A stretch of DNA of 64,000 nt, from contig JALGQZ010000018.1 of assembly GCA_023105745.1 (NCBI GenBank), forward strand, positions 22,776,132 through 22,840,131, read 5' to 3'. The notes under the pieces were generated by a model, which did no database searches, was not told where the DNA came from, and saw nothing but the letters and a program-made list of their open reading frames with translations. The translations under genes and the position numbers were made by a program. Shown here piece after piece: positions 23,601 to 36,179 of the stretch (positions are counted from its first letter, which is position 1; every line of letters begins with the position of its first letter). The stretch is from Austropuccinia psidii. Lineage: Eukaryota; Basidiomycota; Pucciniomycetes; Pucciniales; Sphaerophragmiaceae.

Positions 23601-26600
23601 TTGAAAATTCCATTAATGAAATTAGTGGAATTGAAAATTCCATTAATGAAATTAGTGGAATTGAAAATTCCATTAATGAAATTAGTGGAATTGAAAATTC
23701 CATTAATGAAATTAGTGGAATTGAAAATTCCATTAATGAAATTAGTGGAGTTGAAAATTCCATTAATGAAATTAGTGGAATTGAAAATTCCATTAATGAA
23801 ATTAGTGGAATTGAAAATTCCATTAATGAAATTAGTGGAGTTGAAAATTCCATTAATGAAATTAGTGGAGTTGAAAATTCCATTAATGAAATTAGTGGAA
23901 TTGAAAATTCCATTAATGAAATTAGTGGAATTGAAAATTCCATTAATGAAATTAGTGGAGTTGAAAATTCCATTAATGAAATTAGTGGAGTTGAAAATTC
24001 CATTAATGAAATTAGTGGAATTGAAAATTCCATTAATGAAATTAGTGGAATTGAAAATTCCATTAATGAAATTAGTGGAATTGAAAATTCCATTAATGAA
24101 ATTAGTGGAATTGAAAATTCCATTAATGAAATTAGTGGAATTGAAAATTCCATTAATGAAATTAGTGGAATTGAAAATTCCATTAATGAAATTAGTGGAA
24201 TTGAAAATTCCATTAATGAAATTAGTGGAATTGAAAATTCCATTAATGAAATTAGTGGAATTGAAAATTCCATTAATGAAATTAGTGGAATTGAAAATTC
24301 CATTAATGAAATTAGTGGAATTGAAAATTCCATTAATGAAATTAGTGGAATTGAAAATTCCATTAATGAAATTAGTGGAATTGAAAATTCCATTAATGAA
24401 ATTAGTGGAATTGAAAATTCCATTAATGAAATTAGTGGAATTGAAAATTCCATTAATGAAATTAGTGGAATTGAAAATTCCATTAATGAAATTAGTGGAA
24501 TTGAAAATTCCATTAATGAAATTAGTGGAATTGAAAATTCCATTAATGAAATTAGTGGAATTGAAAATTCCATTAATGAAATTAGTGGAATTGAAAACTC
24601 CATTAATGAAATTAGTGGAATTGAAAATTCCATTAATGAAATTAGTGGAATTGAAAATTCCATTAATGAAATTAGTGGAATTGAAAATTCCATTAATGAA
24701 ATTAGTGGAATTGAAAATTTCATTGATGAAATTAGTGGAATTGAAAATTCCATTAATAAAATTAGTGGAATTGAAAATTCCATTAATGAAATTAGTGGAA
24801 TTGAAGATTCCATTAATAAAATTAGTGGAATTGAAGATTCCATTAATAAAATTAGTGGAATTGAAAATTCCATTAATAAAATTAGTGGAATTGAAAATTC
24901 CATTAATGAAATTAGTGGAATTGAAAATTCCATTAATGAAATTAGTGGAATTGAAAATTCCATTAATGAAATTAGTGGAATTGAAAATTCCATTAATGAA
25001 ATTAGTGGAATTGAAAATTCCATTAATGAAATTAGTGGAATTGAAAATTCCATTAATGAAATTAGTGGAATTGAAAATTCCATTAATGAAATTAGTGGAG
25101 ATGAAAATTCCATTAATGAAATTAGTGGAATTGAAAATTCCATTAATGAAATTAGTGGAATTGAAAATTCCATTAATGAAATTAGTGGAATTGAAAATTC
25201 CATTAATGTAATTAGTGGAATTAAAAATTCCATTAATGTAATTAGTGGAATTGAAAATTCCATTAATGTAATTAGTGGAATTGAAAATTCCATTAATGTA
25301 ATTAGTGGAATTAAAAATTCCATTAATGTAATTAGTGGAATTGAAAATTCCATTAATGTAATTAGTGGAATTGAAAATTCCATTAATGTAATTAGTGGAA
25401 TTGAAAATTCCATTAATGTAATTAGTGGAATTGAAAATTCCATTAATGTAATTAGTGGAATTGAAAATTCCATTAATGTAATTAGTGGAATTGAAAATTC
25501 CATTAATGAAATTAGTGGAATTGAAAATTCCATTAATGAAATTAGTGGAATTGAAAATTCCATTAATGAAATTAGTGGAATTGAAAATTCCATTAATGAA
25601 ATTAGTGGAATTGAAAATTCCATTAATGAAATTAGTGGAATTGAAAACTCCATTAATGAAATTAGTGGAATTGAAAATTCCATTAATGAAATTAGTGGAA
25701 TTGAAAATTCCATTAATGAAATTAGTGGAATTGAAAATTCCATTGATGAAATTAGTGGAATTGAAAATTCCATTAATAAAATTAGTGGAATTGAAAATTC
25801 CATTAATGAAATTAGTGGAATTGAAGATTCCATTAATAAAATTAGTGGAATTGAAGATTCCATTAATAAAATTAGTGGAATTGAAAATTCCATTAATAAA
25901 ATTAGTGGAATTGAAAATTCCATTAATGAAATTAGTGGAATTGAAAATTCCATTAATGAAATTAGTGGAATTGAAAATTCCATTAATGAAATTAGTGGAA
26001 TTGAAAATTCCATTAATGTAATTAGTGGAATTGAAAATTCCATTAATGTAATTAGTGGAATTGAAAATTCCATTAATGTAATTAGGGGAATTGAAAATTC
26101 CATTAATGTAATTAGGGGAATTGAAAATTCCATTAATGTAATTAGGGGAATTGAAAATTCCATTAATGTAATTAGGGGAATTGAAAATTCCATTAATGTA
26201 ATTAGGGGAATTGAAAATTCCATTAATGTAATTAGTGGAATTGAAAATTCCATTAATGTAATTAGTGGAATTGAAAATTCCATTAATGAAATTAGTGGAA
26301 TTGAAAATTCCATTAATGAAATTAGTGGAATTGAAAATTCCATTAATGAAATTAGTGGAATTGAAAATTCCATTAATGAAATTAGTGGAATTGAAAATTC
26401 CATTAATGAAATTAGTGGAATTGAAAATTCCATTAATGAAATTAGTGGAATTGAAAATTCCATTAATGAAATTAGTGGAATTGAAAATTCCATTAATGAA
26501 ATTAGTGGAATTGAAAATTCCATTAATGAAATTAGTGGAATTGAAAATTCCATTAATGAAATTAGTGGAATTGAAAATTCCATTAATGAAATTAGTGGAA

Positions 26601-29600
26601 TTGAAAATTCCATTAATGAAATTAGTGGAATTGAAAATTCCATTAATGAAATTAGTGGAATTGAAAATTCCATTAATGAAATTAGTGGAATTGAAAATTC
26701 CATTAATGAAATTAGTGGAATTGAAAATTCCATTAATGAAATTAGTGGAATTGAAAATTCCATTAATGAAATTAGTGGAATTGAAAATTCCATTAATGAA
26801 ATTAGTGGAATTGAAAATTCCATTAATGAAATTAGTGGAATTGAAAATTCCATTAATGAAATTAGTGGAATTGAAAATTCCATTAATGAAATTAGTGGAA
26901 TTGAAAATTCCATTAATGAAATTAGTGGAATTGAAAATTCCATTAATGAAATTAGTGGAATTGAAAATTCCATTGATGAAATTAGTGGAATTGAAAATTC
27001 CATTAATAAAATTAGTGGAATTGAAAATTCCATTAATGAAATTAGTGGAATTGAAGATTCCATTAATAAAATTAGTGGAATTGAAGATTCCATTAATAAA
27101 ATTAGTGGAATTGAAAATTCCATTAATAAAATGAGTGGAATTGAAAATTCCATTAATGAAATTAGTGGAATTGAAAATTCCATTAATGAAATTAGTGGAA
27201 TTGAAAATTCCATTAATGAAATTAGTGGAATTGAAAATTCCATTAATGAAATTAGTGGAATTGAAAATTCCATTAATGAAATTAGTGGAATTGAAAATTC
27301 CATTAATGAAATTAGTGGAATTGAAAATTCCATTAATGAAATTAGTGGAGATGAAAATTCCATTAATGAAATTGGTGGAATTGAAAATTCCATTAATGAA
27401 ATTAGTGGAATTGAAAATTCCATTAATGAAATTAGTGGAATTGAAAATTCCATTAATGTAATTAGTGGAATTAAAAATTCCATTAATGTAATTAGTGGAA
27501 TTGAAAATTCCATTAATGTAATTAGTGGAATTAAAAATTCCATTAATGTAATTAGTGGAATTGAAAATTCCATTAATGTAATTAGTGGAATTGAAAATTC
27601 CATTAATGTAATTAGTGGAATTGAAAATTCCATTAATGTAATTAGTGGAATTGAAAATTCCATTAATGAAATTAGTGGAATTGAAAATTCCATTGATGAA
27701 ATTAGTGGAATTGAAAATTCCATTAATGAAATTAGTGGAATTGAAAATTCCATTAATGAAACTAGTGGAATTGAAAATTCCATTAATGAAATTAGTGGAA
27801 TTGAAAATTCCATTAATGAAATTAGTGGAATTGAAAATTCCATTAATGAAATTAGTGGAATTGAAAATTCCATTAATGAAATTAGTGGAATTGAAAATTC
27901 CATTAATGAAATTAGTGGAATTGAAAATTCCATTAATGAAATTAGTGGAATTGAAAATTCCATTAATGAAATTAGTGGAATTGAAAATTCCATTAATGAA
28001 ATTAGTGGAATTGAAAATTCCATTAATGAAATTAGTGGAATTGAAAATTCCATTAATGAAATTAGTGGAATTGAAAATTCCATTAATGAAATTAGTGGAA
28101 TTGAAAATTCCATTAATGAAATTAGTGGAATTGAAAATTCCATTAATGAAATTAGTGGAATTGAAAATTCCATTAATGAAATTAGTGGAATTGAAAATTC
28201 CATTAATGAAATTAGTGGAATTGAAAATTCCATTAATGAAATCAGTGGAATTGAAAATTCCATTAATGAAATTAGTGGAATTGAAAATTCCATTAATGAA
28301 ATTAGTGGAATTGAAAATTCCATTAATGAAATTAGTGGAATTGAAAGTTCCATTAATGAAATTAGTGGAATTGAAAATTCCATTAATGAAATTAGTGGAA
28401 TTGAAAATTCCATTAATGAAATTAGTGGAATTGAAAATTCCATTAATGAAATTAGTGGAATTGAAAATTCCATTAATGAAATTAGTGGAATTGAAAATTC
28501 CATTAATGAAATTAGTGGAATTGAAAATTCCATTAATGAAATTAGTGGAATTGAAAATTCCATTAATGAAATTAGTGGAATTGAAAATTCCATTAATGTA
28601 ATTAGTGGAATTAAAAATTCCATTAATGTAATTAGTGGAATTGAAAATTCCATTAATGTAATTAGTGGAATTAAAAATTCCATTAATGTAATTAGTGGAA
28701 TTGAAAATTCCATTAATGTAATTAGTGGAATTGAAAATTCCATTAATGTAATTAGTGGAATTGAAAATTCCATTAATGTAATTAGTGGAATTGAAAATTC
28801 CATTAATGTAATTAGTGGAATTGAAAATTCCATTAATGAAATTAGTGGAATTGAAAGTTCCATTAATGAAATTAGTGGAATTGAAAATTCCATTAATGAA
28901 ATTAGTGGAATTGAAAATTCCATTAATGAAATTAGTGGAATTGAAAATTCCATTAATGAAATTAGTGGAATTGAAAATTCCATTAATGAAATTAGTGGAA
29001 TTGAAAACTCCATTAATGAAATTAGTGGAATTGAAAATTCCATTAATGAAATTAGTGGAATTGAAAATTCCATTAATGAAATTGGTGGAATTGAAAATTC
29101 CATTAATGAAATTAGTGGAATTGAAAATTCCATTAATAAAATTAGTGGAATTGAAAATTCCATTAATGAAATTAGTGGAATTGAAAATTCCATTAATAAA
29201 ATTAGTGGAATTGAAAATTCCATTAATAAAATTAGTGGAATTGAAAATTCCATTAATGAAATTAGTGGAATTGAAAATTCCATTAATGAAATTAGTGGAA
29301 TTGAAAATTCCATTAATGAAATTAGTGGAATTGAAAATTCCATTAATGAAATTAGTGGAATTGAAAATTCCATTAATGAAATTAGTGGAATTGAAAATTC
29401 CATTAATGAAATTAGTGGAATTGAAAATTCCATTAATGAAATTAGTGGAATTGAAAATTCCATTAATGAAATTAGTGGAATTGAAAATTCCATTAATGAA
29501 ATTAGTGGAATTGAAAATTCCATTAATGAAATTAGTGGAATTGAAAATTCCATTAATGAAATTAGTGGAATTGAAAATTCCATTAATGAAATTAGTGGAA

Positions 29601-30727
29601 TTGAAAATTCCATTAATGAAATTAGTGGAATTGAAAATTCCATTAATGAAATTAGTGGAATTGAAAATTCCATTAATGAAATTAGTGGAATTGAAAATTC
29701 CATTAATGTAATTAGTGGAATTGAAAATTCCATTAATGTAATTAGTGGAATTGAAAATTCCATTAATGTAATTAGTGGAAGTGAAAATTCCATTAATGTA
29801 ATTAGTGGAATTGAAAATTCCATTAATGTAATTAGTGGAATTGAAAATTCCATTAATGTAATTAGTGGAATTGAAAATTCCATTAATGTAATTAGTGGAA
29901 TTGAAAATTCCATTAATGTAATTAGTGGAATTAAAAATTCCATTAATGTAATTAGTGGAATTGAAAATTCCATTAATGTAATTAGTGGAATTGAAAATTC
30001 CATTAATGTAATTAGGGGAATTGAAAATTCCATTAATGTAATTAGTGGAATTGAAAATTCCATTAATGTAATTAGTGGAATTGAAAATTCCATTAATGTA
30101 ATTAGTGGAATTGAAAATTCCATTAATGTAATTAGTGGAATTGAAAATTCCATTAATGTAATTAGTGGAATTGAAAATTCCATTAATGTAATTAGGGGAA
30201 TCGACAATTCCATTAATTTAATTAGTGGAATTGACAATTCCATTAATTTAATTAGTGGAATTGACAATTCCATTAATTTAATTAGTGGAATTGACAATTC
30301 CATTAATTTAATTAGTGGAATTGAAAATTCCTTTAATTGTAACTAGTGGAATTGAAAATTCTATTCATGTAACTGGTGGAATTGAAAATTTCATTAATGT
30401 AATTAGTGGAATTTACAATTCCATTAATGTAATTAGTGGAATTTACAATTCCATTAATGTAATTAGTGGAATTTACAATTCCATTAATGTAATTAGTGGA
30501 ATTTACAATTCCATTAATGTAATTAGTGGAATTTACAATTCCATTAATGTAATTAGTGGAATTTACAATTCCATAAATGTAATTAGTGGAATTTACAATT
30601 CCATTAATGTAATTAGTGGAATTTACAATTCCATTCATTTAATCGGTGGAATAGACAATTCCATTAATGGAATTAGTGAAATTCACAATGTCACTTATTG
30701 AATTAATGGAATTAACAATTCCATCAG
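20685..30727. repeat. 30-bp minisatellite array, about 334 units
   Basis: Every unit contains the near-palindrome GGAATTGAAAATTCC followed by ATTAAT, a variable triplet and ATTAGT. From 20701 to about 30340 the phase never slips: units stay exactly 30 bp apart. One inserted base at about 30339 shifts the last 13 or so units. The variable triplet defines types: GGA (about 20775-22150), GAA (most of the array), GTA (short blocks), AAA and TTA. Edge units are the most diverged (TTTACAATTCC and GACAATTCC at 30200-30660, AAAATCCC at 20692). The array joins L4 pol at 20684 and non-repetitive AT-rich DNA after 30727. No spacers are present, so it is a tandem satellite and not a CRISPR array. Confidence 0.97.
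22149..30200. repeat. Higher-order blocks inside the minisatellite
   Basis: GTA-type blocks start at about 22149, 23071, 25201, 27451, 28591 and 29701 and separate long GAA-type runs. Most begin with a unit carrying TTAAAAATTC. A marker module (units with GAAGATTCC next to AATAAA) recurs at 24801, 25821 and 27051. A rare unit with GGAGATGAAAATTC occurs at 25091 and 27341, exactly 2250 bp (75 units) apart, and the GTA block starts 25201 and 27451 share that 2250-bp offset. This is amplification of multi-unit segments, not only single units. Confidence 0.85.
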
Positions 30728-33700
30728 GGGTGTTGACAGTGCCATTTATGGTATCAAAAAAGGGGCCCATGGCATCTTTCACACTTTTATACTAATTTAT
30801 GGAAAAAACATGTAATCGTTTAGTAAAAACACTCAAGGGCTTATGTGGTTTTACCCAACCCCTTTAAATATTTCACCAAATATTAGTATCAAATAAAAAA
30901 CAGTTTGCAAAAATATAAATACAAAAGAAAATTTTGATTGATATTTTTTCCATTTTCAACAATTTTTACATAGGAAAAGGAAAATATGAAAAATTGAAGT
31001 AACTTTTTGAATAATCATTGATTAATTTATCTTTAAATAATATCTAAAATAATATTTTTCAAATTTCGTTTTGTAGTATGATGCAGTTTTAACAAGGTAA
31101 AATATCTTCTTTAAAATAAAAATGAACTCCGACATCACAGTATTACTATGGTTGTATTTGGATTTAGCTTTCAACATCTTTCCGTAGAAGAAAATGAGAT
31201 CTTCTAATAGCTTTCAATAGATATAAGTATGTGTAATATTTAAATTTCTTAATAATTATTTAATAGAAAAATGTATAGTAAACCTATAATAAATAAAATC
31301 CAGTTTTTTTATATATAAATCTTAAAATAAGCCTTTCACAGACTTTGATAAAATCATAACCTAAAATGCTAGATATATTGGTCATTCTTCAAGATATAGA
31401 GCTTAAACATTTACTAGATCTTAGGCCATAATTGTTTCCAGGAGAAATCTCTCCCCTTGACAGAATTATAATTAGCTATGAAAAATTTATATAGGAATTT
31501 TGGTTATTTTGACAATTGGGATCCTAACCTCTGATCAATACCCCAAAACCTTTTGTCTTTTATGATATAAAGAGTCTTGGGTATTATAGTTAGATATCAC
31601 TACCTTTTCTCTTGCAGTAAATATTTCATTTGATTATTTTATCTTCAACAGTTCGAATCTTAGATAGGAGGTGAAAAAAAAGCGTTTTTTCATTCAATTT
31701 TTCATATTTTATCTATGGTATAATATCTCTTCTTCTTCTTCTTCTGAAAGCTTGATAATAGTACTATCAGATAGCTCTGATTTAGATATTTAATTAAAAA
31801 TATCATATTATAGGTTTCTCATAAAGAATAGATATTTCAGATTAGGGGTAATTATTAATTCATATTCTCAGTTCACACTTTATACCCTCCATGTGTTTTT
31901 CAGTTAATAATAGCTGTATATTATCAAAAGGTATGAGTTATTTTTCTTATTGTAACCTGTATTATTGGTATATGATTTGTCACATATTCACTATTTTTAA
32001 TTACTCAATAAAAGTAAAAGCTCTGAAAAGACGTATATTTCACTCTATCGATTTAGTATAGTAGTTTATTTTTTTCATTATTATTACCTGGCTTTAAGTC
32101 ACCTACTTAAAATGCTCCTCATTATTTATATTGAAAAATTCTTGCTATACATTTCATGTCTTTAAAATGATCCACAGGCTGGGAGACAAGTAATATTATT
32201 AATTATTATAAGTCCATCAATCCCAATTTAAATCAAATAAGCCTTCATTTTCAAGAGAATATGAATCTATTCAAGGTCCTTAACTATTTGGAAATTTCCT
32301 ATAAGGGGGTTAAAATCTTCAAGATAATAATTGAAAACACTTATTTTTTTTATTAAAATCCTTCATGAATTTTGATATTTTAGATCACCATAAATTCAAT
32401 TTTTAATATATAAATCCTTAACAGTATTTCCTGAATCCCAATTACTTTGGAAAAATCTCCTAACCATAGCTGTTTCTCAATATTTATACTTTTTATCATG
32501 AAATATTTGAAAACCTCAATTCCAAAGACCATTCATTTTTGAGCTCAACTGATATACACTAAATAAAAACTAAAACAAACTATTTCAAATTCAATAGGAA
32601 ACAATGTAAAAGATTTTATCAATATTTCCCATGAAATACAATATTTTAGAAGATAAATTAGTAAATGACACTAAAACTTAATCTGATGAAGAGCTTGAAG
32701 ACAATATAAAGTATTTGAATTCAATTTATAAAAAAGAAATATCCTAGAACATGAGGAGTTTTTTCCTCTACATATATTGTAAAAAAAATATAATCTGAAA
32801 ATTAACCACATAGAAATTTTCAGCATCTCTACCACACAACCTGCACCTAATCTTTTTTATTCTATATATATTATTTAAAAGAATAGATTCCTTAACAAAA
32901 ATTAAAATTATCGTAAATGAGAGTCATAAATTAAGATTTCAGTGGAATTTTAAAGAATTTGTTTCAATGAGAATGGTTCCTCTGTTATAAAGATTGGGGT
33001 AATATTTGGTATCAGAAATGGTTCGGTTTCTCTATATAAACAAAAATTAATTTAATTCTTCATAGATATGAAGGACACAAAAATCTTAAGTTCAAATTAA
33101 AAAGAAATTATTTAAAAATAAAAATTGATTCAATCTGAAATATTTCCTTATTCAATTGTTTTTTGTGAGCCTTAACTCATATAAATTTCTTTTTTCTATA
33201 AATATTACAACTAATTTATTTAAATTTTCCTCTTATTTCTTTTATTTTCTATATGATTTTCAAAACAGTTGAATTGATTCTATAATAAAGTTAATTGAAT
33301 CTTGTTCCCATTATTACAGTAATCTCGTTGCTATAGTTTTTACTGTTACTATAACAAATCTTGTTTTATTCAAAGAAAAACTACTTAATACTATTTTAAT
33401 TTCAAATTTTTGAATACAATATTTAAAGGGTAATAATTATATTTGACTTAATTAGAAGAGATCTCAAAATATATATCTCAAAAAATAAATTCACTTAAAT
33501 TTTATTTTATAAATATTAGTGCTCTCACTTAAAGCTGATTGAATTTAACTTTAACTTTTTAAATGTTAAATCTCAAATTCCAATTATTGATACACTTTAA
33601 ACACCAAGGGATAAGTTAATTACTGAAATTAATATTATTCCAATATTCAATTTGTTTATTAAATTCCTATTATCTATACTTGAAGCCACAAAAGATGCCT

Positions 33701-33925
33701 CAGATAACATGTCTTATTGATAGTAGTCTGATTTCATTATCAGAAAGAACACCTAATTATGGATATGTTCATTATCACCAAAAATAAAAATTAGTTTTAC
33801 TTTTAGTTGGCTCATTATCATAATATGAACAGTAATTTCTTTAGATAAAGTGTAATAGTGAAACTCATAATAAATTTTTTATTGTCACTTGATTTCATTC
33901 CAGGTAGTATTTAATGTCAATTATT
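30728..33925. other. AT-rich spacer without genes
   Basis: About 3.2 kb with no open frame above 60 codons and no recognisable domain. The only structure I see is a 65-bp segment at 30803-30868 that resembles the right edge of M1, a short CTT run near 31726-31743, and many A/T homopolymers. Confidence 0.7.
30803..30868. repeat. Back-to-back terminal-repeat remnant related to M1
   Basis: Text AGTAAAAACACTCAAGGGC followed by TTATGTGGTTTTACCCA and CCCCTTTAAA is collinear with 38236-38300 (AGTAAAAACACGTAAGAGC, then TTACGTGTGTTTACC and CCCTTTAAA). Both contain two M1-type terminal motifs facing each other. This copy is more decayed. Confidence 0.6.
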
Positions 33926-33963
33926 GGTAAAAACACGTAAGCAAATTGGTAAAAACACGTAAG
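33926..33963 (+). repeat. Left terminal inverted repeat of M1 (doubled)
   Basis: Two identical 16-bp motifs spaced 6 bp apart, followed by GGGTG. Mirrored at 38186-38222 with a 5-bp spacer. Confidence 0.85.
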
Positions 33964-35470
33964 GGGTGCCCTGGGCCCATTTTTAATTAAAAATGAAACA
34001 CACCAATGCCTGTATTGGGCCAAAACATGCCCAAAAGAGGTTTTTTCCCCACAAAACCTCTCTAACTCCAAATTCTTTCAAATTTTTTTGCCCAGCCCCC
34101 CCCCAAAAAAAAGCCCAAACACCCCAGCAATCCACATTATCCCCACCCCAAACCATTGTTTTTTTTTGGAAAAACAGCATTACCAAAGCCATTTTGCAAA
34201 GCTTTTCACATTTTTTTTTCTTTTTTTCACCCAAAGACTGCATTTTCCACCACAACAACCTGCTTTCAAGCCTCCAAATTTCCAATTTTATACCTTCCCT
34301 CATCCATTAATCCCATATTTAAACCACTTTCTTTCACTCTTAACCCCTTCTGTTCATTTTTCACACCTTTTTTCACCTCTTTTTCACACTTCGAAAGGTT
34401 CTTACCCCATTCCAAATCCCCAAATCCCCCCTTTTTTTCACTTTTACACATATTTTTCATTCAAAAATGCTCCAACCCCCCACTGAAGGTGAATTTCAGA
34501 CCCTTGAGCTTCTTTGGCAACATGTGCATAATGTTGCCAGGGCTCAGGGGTATGCTGTGTCCACCTTGAGGTCCAATATGACCCACAACCAAATTGAAAT
34601 ATGTTGTGATAGGTCTGGCACCCCAAATCCCAACAAAAGCCACTCCAAAACAGTCACCTCAAGAAAGCTTGACTGTCCTTTTAGACTTTATGCCAGGAAA
34701 TATGCCAAGAGCACCACTTGGACTCTTAAAGTCAAAAATCCTGAACATAGCCGTGATGCCACTGAAAATATCATGGCACATCCTGCTTTCAGGAAATTCA
34801 ATGAGCAAGAAACATCCCAAATTGCTCAAATGTCTGAATCAATGCTCATGCCAAGGCAAATTCAGGCCCAATTATGCAGCCAGAGGGAGTCTGACAGGCC
34901 TGTAATCCTTCAAGACATTTATAACCAAGTCAAGAAAATAAAGAAAGACAAACTGCAAGGCAGAAGGCCCATTGATGCTCTTATTGACACTCTCAAAGAA
35001 GAAAATTTTGTTTGGTCCTCTGCAAGGGATTCTGAGGGACACATTACCTCCTTGTTTTTCACTCACCCCCTGGCCATAAAACTTCTTCATGGCTTTCCTC
35101 ATGTCATTCTTATGGATTGTACTTATAAAACCAATAAGTACAAAATGCCTCTTTTTCATATTGTTGGATTCAGCTCAACAAATAAGACCTTTTCTGGGGC
35201 ATTTTGTTTGATGAAGAATGAAAATGAAACTTCATATACTTGGGCATTAAATCAATACATTGAAAAGGTCCTCAACAACACCAATCTTGTTCCCCCCCAG
35301 TTATTGTTATTGACAGGGATCTGGCCTTGAAAAACTCTCTTAAGAAGCTCTTCCCAGACTCCAAAGTCATGCTATGCATTTGGCACATCAACAAGGATGT
35401 ATCTGCTAATTGCATGAAGAAAATTGGTCATGGAACTGATTTTGAAAATTTTATGGGCCTTTGGAATCAA

Positions 35471-35557
35471 GTAATATACTTCTTCATTTTATGTCATTTT
35501 ATTTCACTTTTTTTCTTATTATTGTCTTTATTAATGACTTTGGGATTCTTTTCTCAG
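35471..35557 (+). other. Intron 1 of the M1 transposase
   Basis: GTAATA at the 5' end, a T-rich tract and TTCTCAG at the 3' end. It interrupts conserved text between GLWNQ and LMYSPTETSF. Its length is a multiple of three and it contains no stop, so the hydrophobic peptide it would encode is not part of the protein. Confidence 0.75.
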
Positions 35558-36109
35558 CTTATGTATTCACCCACTGAAACGTCTTTCAAAGACAACTGGA
35601 AGAAGCTTCAAAAGCAAGTTAAAAATGCTGAGGTCTTGCAGTATTTGGAAAATACTTGGCTTCCTCTAAAGGAGTATTATGTGCTATCCTGGACAAACCA
35701 CCATTGCCACCTGGGTGTGGGCTCCACCTCCAGAGTTGAAGGTGCCCATGCCATGGTTAAACTTTGGCTACAAAAGTCCACTGGTACTCTCCTGGAGGTA
35801 GTCAGGGCACTCCACATGGCATTCAGAAAACAATTTATTGAAATTATCAACAGAATCTCTAAAGAAATGATTGTCCATGTCAAGAATTTTCCTCCACACA
35901 TCTGTTCCCTCAATGGCAAGGTGTCTCATTATGCTCTTCAGATTGCCTTTGAAAATTTCAAAACAAAATTTCCTCCAAATGAAAAATGCACCAACAAATA
36001 CAACAATTATAAAGGCATTCCTTGCAAGCATAAGACCCAAAAGGCATTTGCCAAGCGCCAAAGGCTTGAATTATCAGACTTCCATCCTCAGTGGCATTTG
36101 AATTTGCCT

Positions 36110-36179
36110 GTGAGGGTTTTTAATTTCTTCTTATTATTTTTTTCTTATTAACTGATTTTACTTGTCATATTCTTCTCAG
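36110..36179 (+). other. Intron 2 of the M1 transposase
   Basis: GTGAGG ... TCTTCTCAG, 70 bp. Removal joins the two flanking frames in phase 0. Unspliced, the reading frame ends in a TAA shortly after the donor. Confidence 0.75.

Noticed and set aside
20629..30303. A 3224-residue protein-coding gene on the minus strand, and several plus-strand repeat proteins
   Set aside because: These frames are the satellite read in codons. Frames on both strands stay open because a 30-bp unit without a stop in that frame propagates openness. The minus frame ends inside L4 pol in a frame that is not pol. Mentioned only as a low-interest finding.
20685..30727. CRISPR array
   Set aside because: Units are contiguous with no unique spacers, in a eukaryotic retrotransposon setting, with no cas genes.
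20685..30727. Centromere
   Set aside because: Higher-order satellite plus nested chromoviruses is suggestive, but sequence alone cannot show centromere function. Left as a test under the higher-order finding.
31726..31743. CTT microsatellite
   Set aside because: Only about five repeats; too short to annotate separately.
33983..34486. Overlapping frames of 100-137 codons before the M1 transposase
   Set aside because: Low-complexity C- and T-rich sequence gives Pro/Phe/His-rich text in several frames at once. It is better read as the 5' untranslated and promoter region of M1.
35471..35557. Transmembrane segment within the M1 transposase
   Set aside because: The hydrophobic run is an in-frame 87-bp intron with GT and TCTCAG ends interrupting conserved transposase text.
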